Shown: piece by piece, positions 5,905 to 7,378 of the stretch
Layout: each line of letters opens with the position of its first letter
Position numbering within the stretch: position 1 is the first letter of the stretch
Source: Acidobacteriota bacterium
Lineage (GTDB): Bacteria > Acidobacteriota > Terriglobia > UBA7540
NCBI GenBank assembly: GCA_021789565.1
Contig: JAJYJL010000377.1
Location: forward strand, 1 to 7,378
Reading direction: 5' to 3'
Length of the DNA stretch: 7,378 nt
Position numbers and translations under genes: made by a program
Notes under the pieces: model-generated
Databases searched by the model: none
Told to the model about the DNA's origin: nothing
What the model saw: the letters and a program-made list of their open reading frames with translations, nothing else

Positions 5905-6636
5905 CTACAAGTAGTACCCAAGGCCAGAAAAAATTGTCACTGCAGAGCCATTTTGGACGCTGATGACTTCGAGCCAGTGGTCCTCGTAGGCATCGCCAAT
6001 CAGGATGACATCCACTTGCCCGTCACCGCGGGCGTCGGCAAGATCTAAAAGGTCCCATTGCGTTACGTCGGGGACATCGACATCCGTCTTTGTCAATGGC
6101 AATTGTCGCAGAACCGTGACCTGCCCATCGTGGTCGACAACGGCAACTACTTCGCAAATCTCTACGTCAGATCCAATCCGATGTGAGTAATAGGCCGTAG
6201 TCAACGACCAACTTGTTCGGTCGGATTGCCAGACCTGAAAGAAAGTTTCTCCCGGCGCTTTAGCTGGCACGCCTAATCTCTGCAACTCGCGGACCAAAAT
6301 ACCGCGGAGATCTGGAGGCACCAGCCCGCGTTGTGTGCACTGCGCTGCATCTCCGCTCGGTTTCCATTTACAACTGTAGTCCGCGATGACTTTAACGTCG
6401 GCGCTGCGTTTCGCTCTGTCGCGGATGTCGCAGCTTTCTTTGGGGCCGTTTCCGAACGGCGATTCGCCGCAGTAGTGCTTTTTCAAGAAAGCTCTGATCT
6501 TCAGGCACGGAGCTCTTGTGCATGCGGGGCGATGCGGGTCCTTCACATTTTGGGCGACTAGCTGCGCAGATGCTGGAATCAGCGACATGAACATCGAGAA
6601 AAGTACGCATACCGATGAAACGTTTGAGCGCCTCAA
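5905..6636 (-). CDS. Secreted cysteine-rich protein with Asp/Gly repeat-like C-terminus
   Basis: 243 residues, family not recognised. It starts at TTG 6636; an in-frame stop two codons upstream excludes a longer form, and CGGGGT about 8 nt upstream is a weak SD. Residues 1-24 are a clear Sec signal peptide: Arg2-Arg3, a hydrophobic stretch (VSSVCVLFSMFMSLIP), and an ASA cleavage site before Gln25. The mature part has six cysteines at 39, 44, 56, 69, 89 and 100, likely forming disulfides in the periplasm, plus C161. Residues 190-225 (TQWDLLDLADARGDGQVDVI and the following DAYEDHWLEV) resemble an FG-GAP/VCBS-type blade with an Asp-rich, possibly calcium-binding loop. Similar proteins are common in Acidobacteriota as far as I recall. 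It is convergent with the PRTRC operon and so not part of it. Periplasmic or extracellular location is well supported; function is unknown. Confidence 0.75.
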   Translation of the reverse strand: MRRSNVSSVCVLFSMFMSLIPASAQLVAQNVKDPHRPACTRAPCLKIRAFLKKHYCGESPFGNGPKESCDIRDRAKRSADVKVIADYSCKWKPSGDAAQCTQRGLVPPDLRGILVRELQRLGVPAKAPGETFFQVWQSDRTSWSLTTAYYSHRIGSDVEICEVVAVVDHDGQVTVLRQLPLTKTDVDVPDVTQWDLLDLADARGDGQVDVILIGDAYEDHWLEVISVQNGSAVTIFSGLGYYL

Positions 6637-6686
6637 CGCTCAACACCCCGACCGACGGAATTGATCGTTCGCCTCACTCTCGTCTT

Positions 6687-6716
6687 ATTAAAGCAGACTG
6701 AACTAAGGCGCGACAA
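6687..6716 (-). promoter_or_regulatory. Putative promoter of the secreted-protein gene
   Basis: On the minus strand TTGTCG (complement of 6711-6716) and TTTAAT (complement of 6687-6692) are separated by 18 bp, matching sigma70 boxes at 4 of 6 and 5 of 6 positions. Transcription would start near 6680, about 44 nt before the TTG start codon. This supports the start assignment but is only a pattern match. Confidence 0.35.
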
Positions 6717-6743
6717 GCGGAATTGCCGAGTGGGTGACAGGTC

Positions 6744-6778
6744 AGCCAAACGTGCGAAGTTGCGCTTTCGCGTTGGCT
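6744..6778. repeat. Imperfect hairpin between the secreted-protein and DUF3800 genes
   Basis: AGCCAA (6744-6749) pairs perfectly with TTGGCT (6773-6778). The inner bases (CG, then CGAA with TTCG) continue the stem after small bulges, giving a bulged stem of about 12 bp around a short loop. No T-run follows on either strand. It could be a regulator site or a leader structure, or chance. Confidence 0.3.
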
Positions 6779-6897
6779 ACCTTCGCCCCACGACGATTAT
6801 ATATCCCTCGCTGTTCCTATTCGCGCGCTTATAAGGGCAACAAACTACGTGACTCGTCCGAGCAAAAGCGAGAGGATGGGCAAGGCGGGGGTGAAAG

Positions 6898-7378
6898 ATG
6901 AAACCCGCCAAGAGAGCCCGGCAGTTACTCGACTTCCTCGTGTGGACTGCCGAGAAAAAGCGAGTGGCGAGGCAAAACGTGTCCGTTGGTGCCTTTGTTG
7001 ATGAGAGCGGAAATGATGGCCGCAGCCCAGTGATGATTCTCTCTGCACTGGTGGCGACGAGCGATGAGTGGAAGCAGTTCTCCAACGAGTGGCAGGCGCG
7101 ACTGAACGCTCCTCCCGCTGTTAAGTGCTACAAGTCTTCGGACGCCGGTAGGTTGGACGGTTACTTCAAGGGATTTACTCGCCCGGAAGCAGAGAAAAAG
7201 ACAGAATCCCTAACTGAAATCATTGTCAAGAACATAAGGTACGGAGTCGTTGAGATAATCTACAATGACGAGTTCGAGGCAATCGTCAAGCAGAAAACCT
7301 ACCGACCTGGGACGCGCGGAAGGCTTGCCAAAGAGTTCAGGGACCCATATTTTGTTCTGTTTCACGCTTTGGTCAGGA
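6898..7378 (+). CDS. DUF3800-domain protein, N-terminal part only
   Basis: 160 codons are visible and the gene is cut by the right edge. It starts at ATG 6898, with a stop codon (TGA 6892-6894) immediately upstream in frame and a G-rich GGCGGGGG stretch about 7 nt before it as SD. After a basic leader of about 30 residues comes GAFVDESGNDGRSPVMILSA (31-50). The DESG motif with Asp35 and Glu36 at the end of the first strand is the signature of DUF3800, a family of unknown function thought to have an RNase H-like fold and often found in phages and mobile or defence regions. Supporting features are the DEWKQFSNEWQARL helix (56-69), KCYKSSDA (76-83) and FRDPYFVLFHALV near the edge. It is separated from the PRTRC operon by an opposite-strand gene and therefore transcribed on its own. 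Family call good; nuclease activity is inference. Confidence 0.8.
   Translation, partial: MKPAKRARQLLDFLVWTAEKKRVARQNVSVGAFVDESGNDGRSPVMILSALVATSDEWKQFSNEWQARLNAPPAVKCYKSSDAGRLDGYFKGFTRPEAEKKTESLTEIIVKNIRYGVVEIIYNDEFEAIVKQKTYRPGTRGRLAKEFRDPYFVLFHALVR

Noticed and set aside
1..7378. CRISPR array, tRNA, rRNA or insertion sequence
   Set aside because: No regularly spaced repeats, tRNA-like cloverleaf, rRNA-like segment or transposase motif was seen on either strand by eye.

Overview
The window looks like a gene-dense accessory region of a Gram-negative bacterium. Codon use suggests moderately high GC, Shine-Dalgarno (SD) sites are visible, and one product has a Sec signal peptide. The style of the secreted protein and of the central cassette suggests Acidobacteriota or Verrucomicrobiota, but this is a weak guess. 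No rRNA, tRNA, CRISPR array, transposase or integrase is visible.

Layout. (1) Bases 1-2046, minus strand: a gene for an HEAAH-motif putative zinc metallopeptidase, followed downstream by a DUF262 gene. The DUF262 gene is frameshifted in a C6/G6 run at 545-550 and runs off the left edge. (2) 2047-2333: a divergent intergenic region with a putative minus-strand promoter and a small inverted repeat. (3) 2334-5782, plus strand: a tight operon of six genes. Five are recognised as members of the PRTRC (ParB-related, ThiF-related cassette) system, in the order E, C, an unrecognised 77-residue protein, F, B, ThiF. All junctions are 1-4 nt overlaps or 4-10 nt gaps. (4) 5783-5904: a short convergent spacer. 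(5) 5905-6636, minus strand: a secreted cysteine-rich protein. (6) 6637-6897: an intergenic region. (7) 6898-7378, plus strand: the start of a DUF3800 gene cut by the right edge.

How the core may work. PRTRC was named from comparative genomics and, to my knowledge, has no established biochemical function. Three members match the parts of a ubiquitin-like (Ubl) conjugation pathway. ThiF is an E1-like adenylating enzyme. Protein B belongs to a family assigned to prokaryotic E2-like proteins and here has one cysteine, C162, in its conserved core. Protein C is a 67-residue Ubl-type protein that ends in glycine without processing. The usual ParB, ParM-like (D) and A (JAB-peptidase-like) partners are absent from the window, and the cassette is bounded by opposite-strand genes on both sides. 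The most interesting reading is a compact, partition-free PRTRC cassette acting as a bacterial Ubl-conjugation module, next to genes (DUF262, HExxH protease, DUF3800) often seen in defence or mobile neighbourhoods. That functional reading is inference; the family calls for C, B, F, E and ThiF are firmer.
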